From contig JAFTIQ010000004.1 in the NCBI GenBank assembly GCA_017456805.1, positions 1-64,000 on the forward strand: 64,000 bases of DNA. The letters are read 5' to 3'. This DNA comes from Lentisphaeria bacterium (GTDB lineage Bacteria > Verrucomicrobiota > Lentisphaeria > Victivallales > UBA1829). The notes beneath the pieces are model-generated. The model was not told the DNA's origin, did not search any database, and saw nothing but the letters and a program-made list of their open reading frames with translations. Positions 25,545-33,886 of the stretch are shown here, piece after piece; the first letter of the stretch is position 1; every line of letters starts with the position of its first letter. The position numbers were made by a program, and so were the translations under genes.

Positions 25545-26333
25545 ATGATGATGAAAAATATAAGAACAAGAAGACAGAAGTTCACCATTGTTGAAATTCT
25601 TGTTGCAATGGCTGTTTTCTCGATCCTCATGCTGTTGATTATGCAGATCTTCGGGTCGATGCAGAGCGTCTGGACCTCCACTTCCAATAAGACAGAGACC
25701 TACCAGAACGCAAGAGTAATCATGGATATGCTCGCAACCGATTTTCAGTCTGCTTACTACAATGCAGAAGCTGATATTGCAACAAGCTGGTGTTATTATC
25801 AGACTGATGATGAGCCGACAGACAGCAGCAAACCCATTTGGTTTGTGACTCACCGGCAGAAATCCATTCAGGCAAAAAACAGTTCTCTTGTGCAGACCGG
25901 TTACTGGCTGGAACAGGTGACAAAAGACGGCGTTACGCTGTATGCTCTGAAAAATCTTGTGATTTCCAATATGAAGATCGTTGGTGCCGGAGATACAGAT
26001 ACCTATTATGATTTTCTCTATACAACAGAGAAAAGACCTCATGCAAATTTGAGATCCATTGCTTCCGGCTTGAAAAGTTTTGCTGTTACGCTGGATGATA
26101 ATATTGTCTCTCTGAAAATCACGCCGTATATCATGAAGGCGAAACCGGGTGAAGGAAAAATTGAATGGGATGATGTCATGCCCTGCTACTGGCTGCCTTC
26201 CTGTGTGAAAATCGAGTTGGAAATTCTTGATGATGATCCGGAAATCAGGGCTCGGTATAAGAATGGCGAGACAGAGCTGACCAATAAATTTTCCCGCGTG
26301 ATTGAGATTAACCGCGGACAATATTACGAATAA
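25545..26333 (+). CDS. minor pseudopilin, GspJ-like
   Basis: A 262-aa protein with leader then FTIVEILVAMAVFSILMLL, Glu5 and a helix followed by ARVIMDMLATDFQSAYYN, reminiscent of type II secretion J proteins. The residue before the cleavage site is Lys. It starts thirteen bases after the previous gene with AAGGAGG upstream; two further in-frame ATGs follow at once. It should insert in the inner membrane until processed and assembled with its cassette partners. Confidence 0.75.
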   Translation: MMMKNIRTRRQKFTIVEILVAMAVFSILMLLIMQIFGSMQSVWTSTSNKTETYQNARVIMDMLATDFQSAYYNAEADIATSWCYYQTDDEPTDSSKPIWFVTHRQKSIQAKNSSLVQTGYWLEQVTKDGVTLYALKNLVISNMKIVGAGDTDTYYDFLYTTEKRPHANLRSIASGLKSFAVTLDDNIVSLKITPYIMKAKPGEGKIEWDDVMPCYWLPSCVKIELEILDDDPEIRARYKNGETELTNKFSRVIEINRGQYYE

Positions 26334-26348
26334 TCAGGAGGGTGAGAT

Positions 26349-29300
26349 ATGAAGATTCGTTTATTCCTGAAAAATAAAAAAGCCCAGCGCGGAGTTGCTT
26401 TGATTTTCACGCTTGGGATCCTCGGACTGATGGTGGTGCTTGCATTGACCTTTGCCTCTCTTTCCTTTACCGATCAGAACGCCGCCCGGAGTTCTGCGGA
26501 GCGTTATGCCGCAAAACTGATGGCAAAATCTGCTGTCGAACGTGTGATCGCTGTTTTGGAAAACAATAATACAATCACCGATACCAAACTTCTGGTTTCC
26601 GGCGGAGATCCCAATAATACGGATCATTTTGATTTTCTCTGGAAACTGATCACCTATCACGGGGATGTCCCCGGTGCCGGTGAAATGCGGGATTATATCG
26701 AAAAAACCGTGCGGACGGGAACAAGCTCTCCCTACTGGCAGTATGTTCTGGCTCCCAATAAAGAGGGAAAAGATGAAATCATCGGACGGTTTGCGTATAT
26801 GGCATATTTGCCTGTCGGTCTGCTTGACCCCATTGCTTCTGCAATGACAGGAAGTGAAGGATCCACTCCGATCGAACGCCCCGGGATGGTTCCGGATGAA
26901 ATCGACCTTTCCGTATTGGCCGGGGTAAGCGTGCCGGGCGGAAATGGTGCATTGACCGTGGCTGATTTGAATAAATTGGGCGGACACAATGCAGACACCT
27001 CCTATCCGGATGTCGTTGGAAAACCGGCGGATCTCTTTTCCAGATTTACGGATGGAACAAATACCGCATTGTCAAAGTATATCAGTTATGCTCCGTTGAA
27101 AGATAAATTGACCTCTGCGTGGTTTACGGTTCCCCGGGCTCCTGCTCAGCCGGAACGGTATGCTGTGGTCGACGGCGATCAGGTCAAATATTATCCCCGG
27201 TTCAATTTGAACAGAACTCCCGAGGAATGGGCTGCTCTCACCCTGGATGATCTGATATTGAGCGAGAAACAGGTTCTCTTTGAGACTCTGAATGCTTCGG
27301 AAGAAGATTCCTTCAACAAAGGAACCGTCATTCCCTGGTTCATGAAAGATGATGATGACACCCGTCAGATTGCGGCAAACTTCCTTTCCTATTTCTCTCC
27401 CATGCCGGTTACAGGGTTCGATACCAAGAAAATCTGGGGAGCTTCCGATGAAACCGCTGCTTATACCGGAAATATGAGAACCCCGTATCTCAACGATGTG
27501 CTCATTGATGTCAGTTTGAATATGACCGTCACCGATTCCGGGGATCAGGATCTGGCTTCATACACAAAAACCTTTACAGTGACCATCACTCCGAAGATCG
27601 ATCTCTATATCGAACTGGCTGATTTGTATGGAAATTCTTTGAATGACATGGGAATCCTGACGTTCAAGATTCCAACTTTGCTGAAATCTTTGAAGACCGC
27701 CGAAAGTACCAATGCCTCTATTGTATACTCCAATGGCGATATGACCGGGGCAAACGCAAATTTGACATCGGCAGAATTCCAGAAAGCTCTGAATTCAAAG
27801 ATCAACAGCGGTACGTTGTCGGAAGTGTTCCCGGTTTATAAACATGAAATTACTGCGGCGACCCCCTTTACTGCAACAATTACTGTGAACGTGACCCGTG
27901 AAGAAGGCGCAGATGGCTCTCTTGGTGCACCGAAATGCGATGCCGTTGAATTCTCAGAAGCTCTTTCCTCTTTTGTGATGGATAAAATCACGATCCTGAT
28001 GTCTGCCAAGCCGGGAGCGAATACGATTCCCATTGACCTGGCGAATATTGCGGCAGAAACGACTTATCCTGCTCTCGGAGAAAAATCTTCCGACAGTCTG
28101 GATTTCACTTCTTTGCCGCCGTTCAAACTCAATATCAATGATGGTGCCGGATATGCTGATGAAAGTCAGAGAGATCAGGAACGCCATATCACGCTTCGCT
28201 ACCGGGCGATTGATTCCGCCGCAAACTTGAAGCTGGAACATTGGGTGAAGTGTCCTGTCAAAGTGAAAACAACATCCAACGATGTTGCACCTTTGGATGC
28301 GATCGGAACCAACAATGTGGCTGAATTGAAAGATCTCGGTCTGCTCCGGATAGAAACCGTTGCAGATAACGACAATTATAAAAAGATGATCGTTAAAATC
28401 AATGATGAGGAAGAACGTTCTTTCTTTGTGGATATTGAAAAAGAACCGACGGGTGCCGACAGCACCGAAGGGTATGGCGGTGTTGTCTCCACCTCCTATA
28501 TCCGGGGCAGGGCGACCAATACGAAAGCGATTCTTTCTCCCTGGGAAGTCGGATTCATTCACCGTGGATCCCCCTATCAGACGTTGAATATCAAATATTT
28601 CAAGAAGGATGCGACGGAAATCGGGCTGTATGAAGAGGGCGATGCCAACATCTTTGATTATCTGCGGGTTGCCCAGCGGGAAACTGATCATACCGTGAAA
28701 GATGTTAACCGTCTTCAGATGCGTGGTCTGGTGAACCTGAAAAACGTCTCCCGTCAAAACGGTTCCACGATGAATTCCGGAAATATTCCTGCTGCGATGG
28801 CATTTTTCTCCCGGATCGAACTTGGATGGACCGTGAAATCTTCTGATGATACCTTTGATCAAAACGGAACACCGATTGCTGAAAATGCAACTAACTCCGG
28901 CTCTGTTGCGGCAAATATCGTCAAAGAACTTCTTAAAATCGTAGACAAACCGAACTTTGTTCTGAAGAGCCGATCCGCGATTCTGGATCCTTCCTATACG
29001 GATTTGCAGAAAGTGCTGGTTACCGGAGCAACGGATGGTGCAAGGGAAGAGCTGATCGGGAAATTCATTCTTCTGACCACAGCGGATACGACGGAAGCCT
29101 CACAGTTTGCGGATTTCATGGTTGTTGTGGCACTCGCCCAGCGGATACAGATCACGTCGACAGTGCTTTCGAAAGATTGGCTGCGGGACGGATCTTTTGA
29201 GCCTCTTTCCGCAGCATCCCCCTCGGATAAGAAGGGGCAGACAGCTTTGATCGAAGCCGGATACGGTTATCGGGATATCAATAAATTCTGGTATTTCAGC

Positions 29301-29486
29301 AAGCTCTCCAGTGCGGGGGATGTCATGAATCCTTCCGAAGGAGATTTGAAACATTCCAGCAGCGCTCCCAGATTGAAATTCTATCCCGGCTATGATAAGA
29401 TTCTTGCCACCCAGAAGGTTGTGGCATGGCTCCGGAAAAATAATAATGGAAAATGGTATATAGAAAGGCTGGATTATGTTGATTAA
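26349..29486 (+). CDS. very large GspK-like pseudopilin tip protein
   Basis: A 1045-aa protein. The N-terminus RGVALIFTLGILGLMVVLAL is of the GspK kind (no Glu5), followed by RSSAERYAAKLMAKSAVERV, the usual K-type helix. Classical GspK has about 330 residues, so some 700 residues are extra, mostly beta-rich with no motif I recognise. Verru_Chthon cassette protein A is similarly large. AGGAGGG precedes the ATG. Its stop overlaps the next start by eleven bases. I infer it caps a pseudopilus and bears a big extracytoplasmic domain. Confidence 0.72.
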   Translation: MKIRLFLKNKKAQRGVALIFTLGILGLMVVLALTFASLSFTDQNAARSSAERYAAKLMAKSAVERVIAVLENNNTITDTKLLVSGGDPNNTDHFDFLWKLITYHGDVPGAGEMRDYIEKTVRTGTSSPYWQYVLAPNKEGKDEIIGRFAYMAYLPVGLLDPIASAMTGSEGSTPIERPGMVPDEIDLSVLAGVSVPGGNGALTVADLNKLGGHNADTSYPDVVGKPADLFSRFTDGTNTALSKYISYAPLKDKLTSAWFTVPRAPAQPERYAVVDGDQVKYYPRFNLNRTPEEWAALTLDDLILSEKQVLFETLNASEEDSFNKGTVIPWFMKDDDDTRQIAANFLSYFSPMPVTGFDTKKIWGASDETAAYTGNMRTPYLNDVLIDVSLNMTVTDSGDQDLASYTKTFTVTITPKIDLYIELADLYGNSLNDMGILTFKIPTLLKSLKTAESTNASIVYSNGDMTGANANLTSAEFQKALNSKINSGTLSEVFPVYKHEITAATPFTATITVNVTREEGADGSLGAPKCDAVEFSEALSSFVMDKITILMSAKPGANTIPIDLANIAAETTYPALGEKSSDSLDFTSLPPFKLNINDGAGYADESQRDQERHITLRYRAIDSAANLKLEHWVKCPVKVKTTSNDVAPLDAIGTNNVAELKDLGLLRIETVADNDNYKKMIVKINDEEERSFFVDIEKEPTGADSTEGYGGVVSTSYIRGRATNTKAILSPWEVGFIHRGSPYQTLNIKYFKKDATEIGLYEEGDANIFDYLRVAQRETDHTVKDVNRLQMRGLVNLKNVSRQNGSTMNSGNIPAAMAFFSRIELGWTVKSSDDTFDQNGTPIAENATNSGSVAANIVKELLKIVDKPNFVLKSRSAILDPSYTDLQKVLVTGATDGAREELIGKFILLTTADTTEASQFADFMVVVALAQRIQITSTVLSKDWLRDGSFEPLSAASPSDKKGQTALIEAGYGYRDINKFWYFSKLSSAGDVMNPSEGDLKHSSSAPRLKFYPGYDKILATQKVVAWLRKNNNGKWYIERLDYVD

Positions 29487-30168
29487 GCGTTTTTTAACAG
29501 CCGCCGTGTGTATTTCTGCTGTTTGCCTTTTGGCGCAGCAGACAAGAACAGCCTTTGTTCCAATGGATGACGGTGAGATCAGAAATTATGAAATTCAGCT
29601 GAAGTCCGGCTTGCTGAATCCCAAAAAGCCCCGGCTGAAAGATGCCCGCTATAAAAAGTTCCTGAATGATCTCGGAACAACCTTTTTGACGGCAGAGGTT
29701 CCTGCAAGTGTCAAAGATTACCGGAAGAAAGGGACGAGTCAGCTTCCCAGCAAGGCGAAGATCCGGCGGGTTGCTCAGGATTTGAGAGAACTGTTGAAAA
29801 GTCCGGAACTGGAAGAAGTTTCCGGATTCAAGGAAGCCTGGTTCCGGAGCGTCGGCAATGCCGTTCTTGACCTGGAAGGGTTTCAATCATCCATGGTTGA
29901 TGCGGTTATGGTCAACAATGAAAACCGGTATTTGGAACTGTATTACAAGTATCGTCTTGCGCTGAAAAAACTGGATACTTTGCTGCGGAATCCGGAGCGA
30001 TTGTCTCCTTCCGAAAGACGCAAGATTGCAGATAGAAATTCTGCAGAACGTGCGCGGCAATACAAACTGTTGGAACAGAGATATACAAAAACCATGCGTA
30101 TGCGTGAAGAAGCTGAACGCAAAAAACAAAGAGACAGCCGCAGAGGTGGCAGAGGAGGAAGACGATGA
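29476..30168 (+). CDS. exported basic hypothetical protein of the pseudopilin cassette
   Basis: A 230-aa protein with a signal peptide (MLIKRFLTAAVCISAVCLLA). Residues 150-230 form a charged helix ending in a Lys/Arg/Gly tail (RRGGRGGRR). No family is recognised. It overlaps the K-like gene upstream and the H-like gene downstream, so its product is needed with them. A periplasmic scaffold for pseudopilin assembly is possible but unproven. Confidence 0.7.
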   Translation: MLIKRFLTAAVCISAVCLLAQQTRTAFVPMDDGEIRNYEIQLKSGLLNPKKPRLKDARYKKFLNDLGTTFLTAEVPASVKDYRKKGTSQLPSKAKIRRVAQDLRELLKSPELEEVSGFKEAWFRSVGNAVLDLEGFQSSMVDAVMVNNENRYLELYYKYRLALKKLDTLLRNPERLSPSERRKIADRNSAERARQYKLLEQRYTKTMRMREEAERKKQRDSRRGGRGGRR

Positions 30169-31013
30169 AAAGATATAACAGCTTTTCTCTGCTTGAATTA
30201 TTGACCGTTGTTGTAATCGCATCTATTTTGCTGACGATTGCGGTTCCTGCATTTTCCAGAATCATGCGGGGCAGTGCCTCCACACAAGCCGGGCGGGAAT
30301 TGATGGGAAGGATCCGTGCTGCAAGAGCCTATGCGGTTGCCCAGCAGACTCCGGTGGCAATTGTTTTTTACCGGACAGAAGTTCCTTCCGGAAAAACGCT
30401 TTCTTACAACTATGCCTGTTCCGCATACCGGATTTGTACCGTAAAATATATGGAACCCTCCAACAGCAGCGGAAACCTGGGCAGATGGGTGTTTCAGGAT
30501 TGGGTCAGCGAATGGTATTTCCTTCCGGCAGGGATTTCTGTCGGGCTTCCGGCAACGATGACGAATACACTGCCTGCTGCGTCGAATGCGAGCGTAAATG
30601 CGGCTATGCCGGAATCGGATGATTCCTTGATCCGGGTGGTTTCCAATCCTGCAGAAGCAGATTCTACGGCAGAAAATTTCTTTAAGGTCGGTACTGCCGG
30701 AAGCGGAGTTTCACCGGTTTATTCCTGTGACCTTACCGATATTTATGAGGAAGATGCTGATCCTGTAACCTTCCGGAATGCGATTGTTTTCAATTCCAAC
30801 GGGATGATGGAAAAACCGAAAAATCTTGCGTTGGAAGATGGAAAGAGCAGTGATTCCCTGCAGCCGGACCGGGCGATCGTTATTCCGCTCCGACAGGCTT
30901 TGATTGACAGAAGTTCGGTGGTGTTTGATACCGGAACAGAGAAGGAATATATCCCTGTCCGAGTTGATCCTTCCGGGAAGACTTACTTCTTTGATGGCGT
31001 TGTAGAATTCTGA
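30165..31013 (+). CDS. minor pseudopilin, GspH/FimT-like
   Basis: A 282-aa protein with FSLLELLTVVVIASILLTIA, Glu5 and the downstream helix GRELMGRIRAARAYAVAQQT, a pattern shared by GspH and FimT. Ser precedes the cleavage site. It starts within the stop of the previous gene (ATGA overlap) with GAGGAGG upstream, so translation is coupled. The C-terminal domain is longer than in E. coli GspH. Confidence 0.75.
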   Translation: MKRYNSFSLLELLTVVVIASILLTIAVPAFSRIMRGSASTQAGRELMGRIRAARAYAVAQQTPVAIVFYRTEVPSGKTLSYNYACSAYRICTVKYMEPSNSSGNLGRWVFQDWVSEWYFLPAGISVGLPATMTNTLPAASNASVNAAMPESDDSLIRVVSNPAEADSTAENFFKVGTAGSGVSPVYSCDLTDIYEEDADPVTFRNAIVFNSNGMMEKPKNLALEDGKSSDSLQPDRAIVIPLRQALIDRSSVVFDTGTEKEYIPVRVDPSGKTYFFDGVVEF

Positions 31014-31032
31014 TGGATGGCGGTTTGTTTGT

Positions 31033-31299
31033 ATGAAATTGGAAAAGTTTTTGCTTGGGTTGATCCTTTTTCCCGTGGTTTTGGTAGTACTTCTGGTATT
31101 TCTGCCGCTGGTCATTCTTTACGGAGTGATCATGCTGACTTTGCGGAGACCAGTTCATTTTTCCTATGTGAATCATCCTTTTTTCAACCGTCAGCGTCAG
31201 CAGCAGTCTTCCGGAAGTGAAGATATTATTGATGTTGAGGTGATCCGGGCTGAAGATGCAGGAGAAAAAAGCGATGTCTCTGAAAGGTCATTACAGTAA
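31033..31299 (+). CDS. small inner-membrane hypothetical protein
   Basis: An 88-aa protein with one long hydrophobic region (residues 5-38, one or two membrane passes) and a polar, acidic C-terminal tail. Nineteen bases separate it from the H-like gene, and it overlaps the next gene. Not recognised; its place suggests a membrane component of the pseudopilin cassette. Confidence 0.6.
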   Translation: MKLEKFLLGLILFPVVLVVLLVFLPLVILYGVIMLTLRRPVHFSYVNHPFFNRQRQQQSSGSEDIIDVEVIRAEDAGEKSDVSERSLQ

Positions 31300-32305
31300 C
31301 CGCCGGAAAAAGGAGCGGATTTACAGGATCATTCTATTCGTCAGCATTTTTACGATCATCACGATGCTGGGCGTGATTCTGTACCGCCCGCCCGCAATGG
31401 AAGATTATTCCGGCGGAGTTTACAAGAAGACGTTTGAGACGGGGTACAAGCCTTTACGTCAGGAGCTTGAGCTGCTGAAAAAGGAAGGTTTCTTTCAAGT
31501 TCCGCCGGAGCCGCTGACTCCGGTCCCGACTGTTTTTACCGAATGGTATCATGCTTTGCCTGTCAATTTTTCTGCTGCTGCATTTTCTGAATTGGAGCAA
31601 ATTGCGGATCTCAGTTTGAAGGCCGCAGTTCAGCAGAAGAACCTTTATTTTCCGGAACCGCTTGAAAACAGTGTGCCGCCGGATCTTTTTTTATCACTGG
31701 AACAATGTTTTGCATATCGTCTTGGAAAGCGGGATTACAAACGTGCTTCTGCTGCATTGGAACGGATGTTCTGTTTTTCTTCATTGATGTTGAATTCCAA
31801 TGCGCCGGATGTATACTTTCTGGAAAAATCCGTCAGTTGTGCGAAGCTGTATGAAACGGTATTCCGGGAGAATGCCCGAGCTCTTTCCGGGTGGGAGAAG
31901 AGCCGTTCAAAAATTATCGAATCCTATATTTTTCCGTATCAGAATCTCTATTTGTTCGAGCGTTTGCGTGTTATGCGGGATTTTGAAAAGATCCGTCAGA
32001 ACGGGCTCAGTCTGTTTTATGGAAAAACCTCAGCCGGCACTCTGATGAAAGAGGGGTTCCGCACGGTTTCGTTTTCGCTGATCATGGAAGGATTCCGGAC
32101 GCTGTTCACGGATTTATTCTATGATCCGGACCGGGATCAGAAGATGAATCTTGAGCTGATCCGGGCTTTGCTTTATCAGGGAATAACGCCGAAGACAGCG
32201 GCTCAGCCCAACCGTCCGATTTCGTTTCTGAGTCACCGCCGGATGAGCCGGGATGCTGATATTTTATCGGCCTCGCTGGAATATCTTGAAAAAAAGACGG
32301 AATAA
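31274..32305 (+). CDS. single-pass membrane hypothetical protein of the pseudopilin cassette
   Basis: A 343-aa protein with a basic N-terminus, one membrane segment (IYRIILFVSIFTIITMLGVI) and a helical domain rich in Leu/Glu/Arg outside. It may play the part of a small assembly protein such as GspL or GspM, though similarity is not visible. The start MSLKG is preceded by GGAG; another ATG lies six codons upstream. It overlaps the previous gene by 26 bases and ends the cassette. Confidence 0.6.
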   Translation: MSLKGHYSNRRKKERIYRIILFVSIFTIITMLGVILYRPPAMEDYSGGVYKKTFETGYKPLRQELELLKKEGFFQVPPEPLTPVPTVFTEWYHALPVNFSAAAFSELEQIADLSLKAAVQQKNLYFPEPLENSVPPDLFLSLEQCFAYRLGKRDYKRASAALERMFCFSSLMLNSNAPDVYFLEKSVSCAKLYETVFRENARALSGWEKSRSKIIESYIFPYQNLYLFERLRVMRDFEKIRQNGLSLFYGKTSAGTLMKEGFRTVSFSLIMEGFRTLFTDLFYDPDRDQKMNLELIRALLYQGITPKTAAQPNRPISFLSHRRMSRDADILSASLEYLEKKTE

Positions 32306-32340
32306 AGGTGTGAAAAGCGGGAAAGACTGTCGAAATCCTC

Positions 32341-32369
32341 TTGAAGAAAGAGGGAAATGGTGATATATT
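32341..32369 (+). promoter_or_regulatory. promoter for purB-valS
   Basis: TTGAAG, 17 bases, TATATT, about 50 bases before the purB start codon. A small CCTCTT/AAGAGG hairpin overlaps the -35 region. Confidence 0.6.
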
Positions 32370-32419
32370 ACCAAGATAAAACAATAAAATGAAAATCAAC
32401 ATAATTTGGAGAAGATAAA

Positions 32420-33862
32420 ATGGCGAATCACAACAGCTATGAAAGTCCGCTGACCGGTCGTTATGCAAGTAAAGAAATGAGCAGCAACTGGTCCGCACAG
32501 CGGAAACATTCCACCTGGCGCAGACTCTGGGTTGCTCTGGCAGAATCTGAAAAAGAACTCGGGCTGAATATCACTCAGGAACAGATTGATCAGATGAAAG
32601 CTCATCTGGACGATATTGACTTTGCAGCCGTTGCGCAGGAAGAAGCCAAACTCCGTCATGATGTGATGAGTCACATTCATGTGTTCGGGGATCAGTGTCC
32701 TGCTGCAAAACCCATCATCCACCTGGGAGCAACCAGCTGTTTTGTGACTGACAACACGGAAATCATTCAGATGCGCGACGGTTTGAAGATCATCCTCGGA
32801 AAACTCTGGAAAGTCGCTTCCATCCTTGCTGAAAATGCAAAGAAATACAAAGATCTTCCGACCCTTGGTTTTACTCATTACCAGCCTGCACAGCTCACGA
32901 CTGTCGGAAAACGGTTCTGTCTGTATCTGCAGGATATTCTGTTTGATATTGAACGTGTGGAACGGGAAATCGAATCCATTCCCATGCGCGGAGTCAAGGG
33001 AACCACCGGAACTCAGGCAAGCTTTATGGAACTCTTTGCCGGAGATCATGAGAAGATCCGCAAGCTGGATAAAATGGTTGCCGCAAAAATGGGCTTTGAC
33101 CACACCGTCGGAGTCAGCGGACAGACCTATACCAGAAAAATTGACTATTATGTTCTCTCTGTTCTTTCCGGCATCGGGCAGTCCGCTTACAAGATGGCTG
33201 GAGATGTCCGTCTGCTTGCCAACCTGAAGGAAATGGAAGAACCGTTTGAAAAATCGCAGGTCGGCTCCAGCGCAATGGCTTACAAGCGCAATCCCATGCG
33301 TTCCGAACGCGTTTGCTCTCTTGCCCGCTATTTGATGAATCTGCCTTTGAATGCCGCTCAGACAGAATCCACTCAGTGGTTTGAACGGACACTTGACGAT
33401 TCTGCAAACCGCCGTATTGTTCTTCCGGAAGCCTTCCTTGCGGCTGATGTGATCCTTTCTCTGCTTGCCAATATCATGAACGGTGTTCAGATCTGGCCGA
33501 AGGTCATCGAAGCTCACATCATGGCGGAACTGCCCTTCATGGCAACCGAAAACATCATGATGGCAGCTGTCCGCGAAGGCGGAGACCGTCAGGAACTCCA
33601 CGAAGCGATCCGTCAGCACTCCATGGATGCCGGACGCGTTGTGAAGGCAGAAGGCAAACCCAACGATCTGATTTCCCGTCTGGAAGCAGATCCGCTGTTT
33701 GCGAAAGTTGCTCCGAAGATGCACGAAATTCTGGAACCCTCCCAGTTCGTTGGCAGAGCTCCTCAGCAGGTGGAAGATTTCCTTGCAGAAGCATTTGAAC
33801 CTGTCCGTGCCCGTCTTGCTGCAATCTATGAAGCAGCAAAACTTGAAGATGTGAACGTTTAA
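32420..33862 (+). CDS. purB: adenylosuccinate lyase
   Basis: A 480-aa member of the fumarase/aspartase superfamily. The superfamily signature [15 protein letters not shown] holds the catalytic Ser loop, THYQPAQ holds a catalytic His, and [12 protein letters not shown] is also conserved. PurB splits adenylosuccinate to AMP and SAICAR to AICAR in purine synthesis. The sequence resembles the longer, eukaryote-like PurB type rather than the E. coli type. GGAG precedes the ATG. valS follows after 24 bases on the same transcript. Confidence 0.93.
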   Translation: MANHNSYESPLTGRYASKEMSSNWSAQRKHSTWRRLWVALAESEKELGLNITQEQIDQMKAHLDDIDFAAVAQEEAKLRHDVMSHIHVFGDQCPAAKPIIHLGATSCFVTDNTEIIQMRDGLKIILGKLWKVASILAENAKKYKDLPTLGFTHYQPAQLTTVGKRFCLYLQDILFDIERVEREIESIPMRGVKGTTGTQASFMELFAGDHEKIRKLDKMVAAKMGFDHTVGVSGQTYTRKIDYYVLSVLSGIGQSAYKMAGDVRLLANLKEMEEPFEKSQVGSSAMAYKRNPMRSERVCSLARYLMNLPLNAAQTESTQWFERTLDDSANRRIVLPEAFLAADVILSLLANIMNGVQIWPKVIEAHIMAELPFMATENIMMAAVREGGDRQELHEAIRQHSMDAGRVVKAEGKPNDLISRLEADPLFAKVAPKMHEILEPSQFVGRAPQQVEDFLAEAFEPVRARLAAIYEAAKLEDVNV

Positions 33863-33886
33863 GAATTCTCAAAGGGAGATATAACC

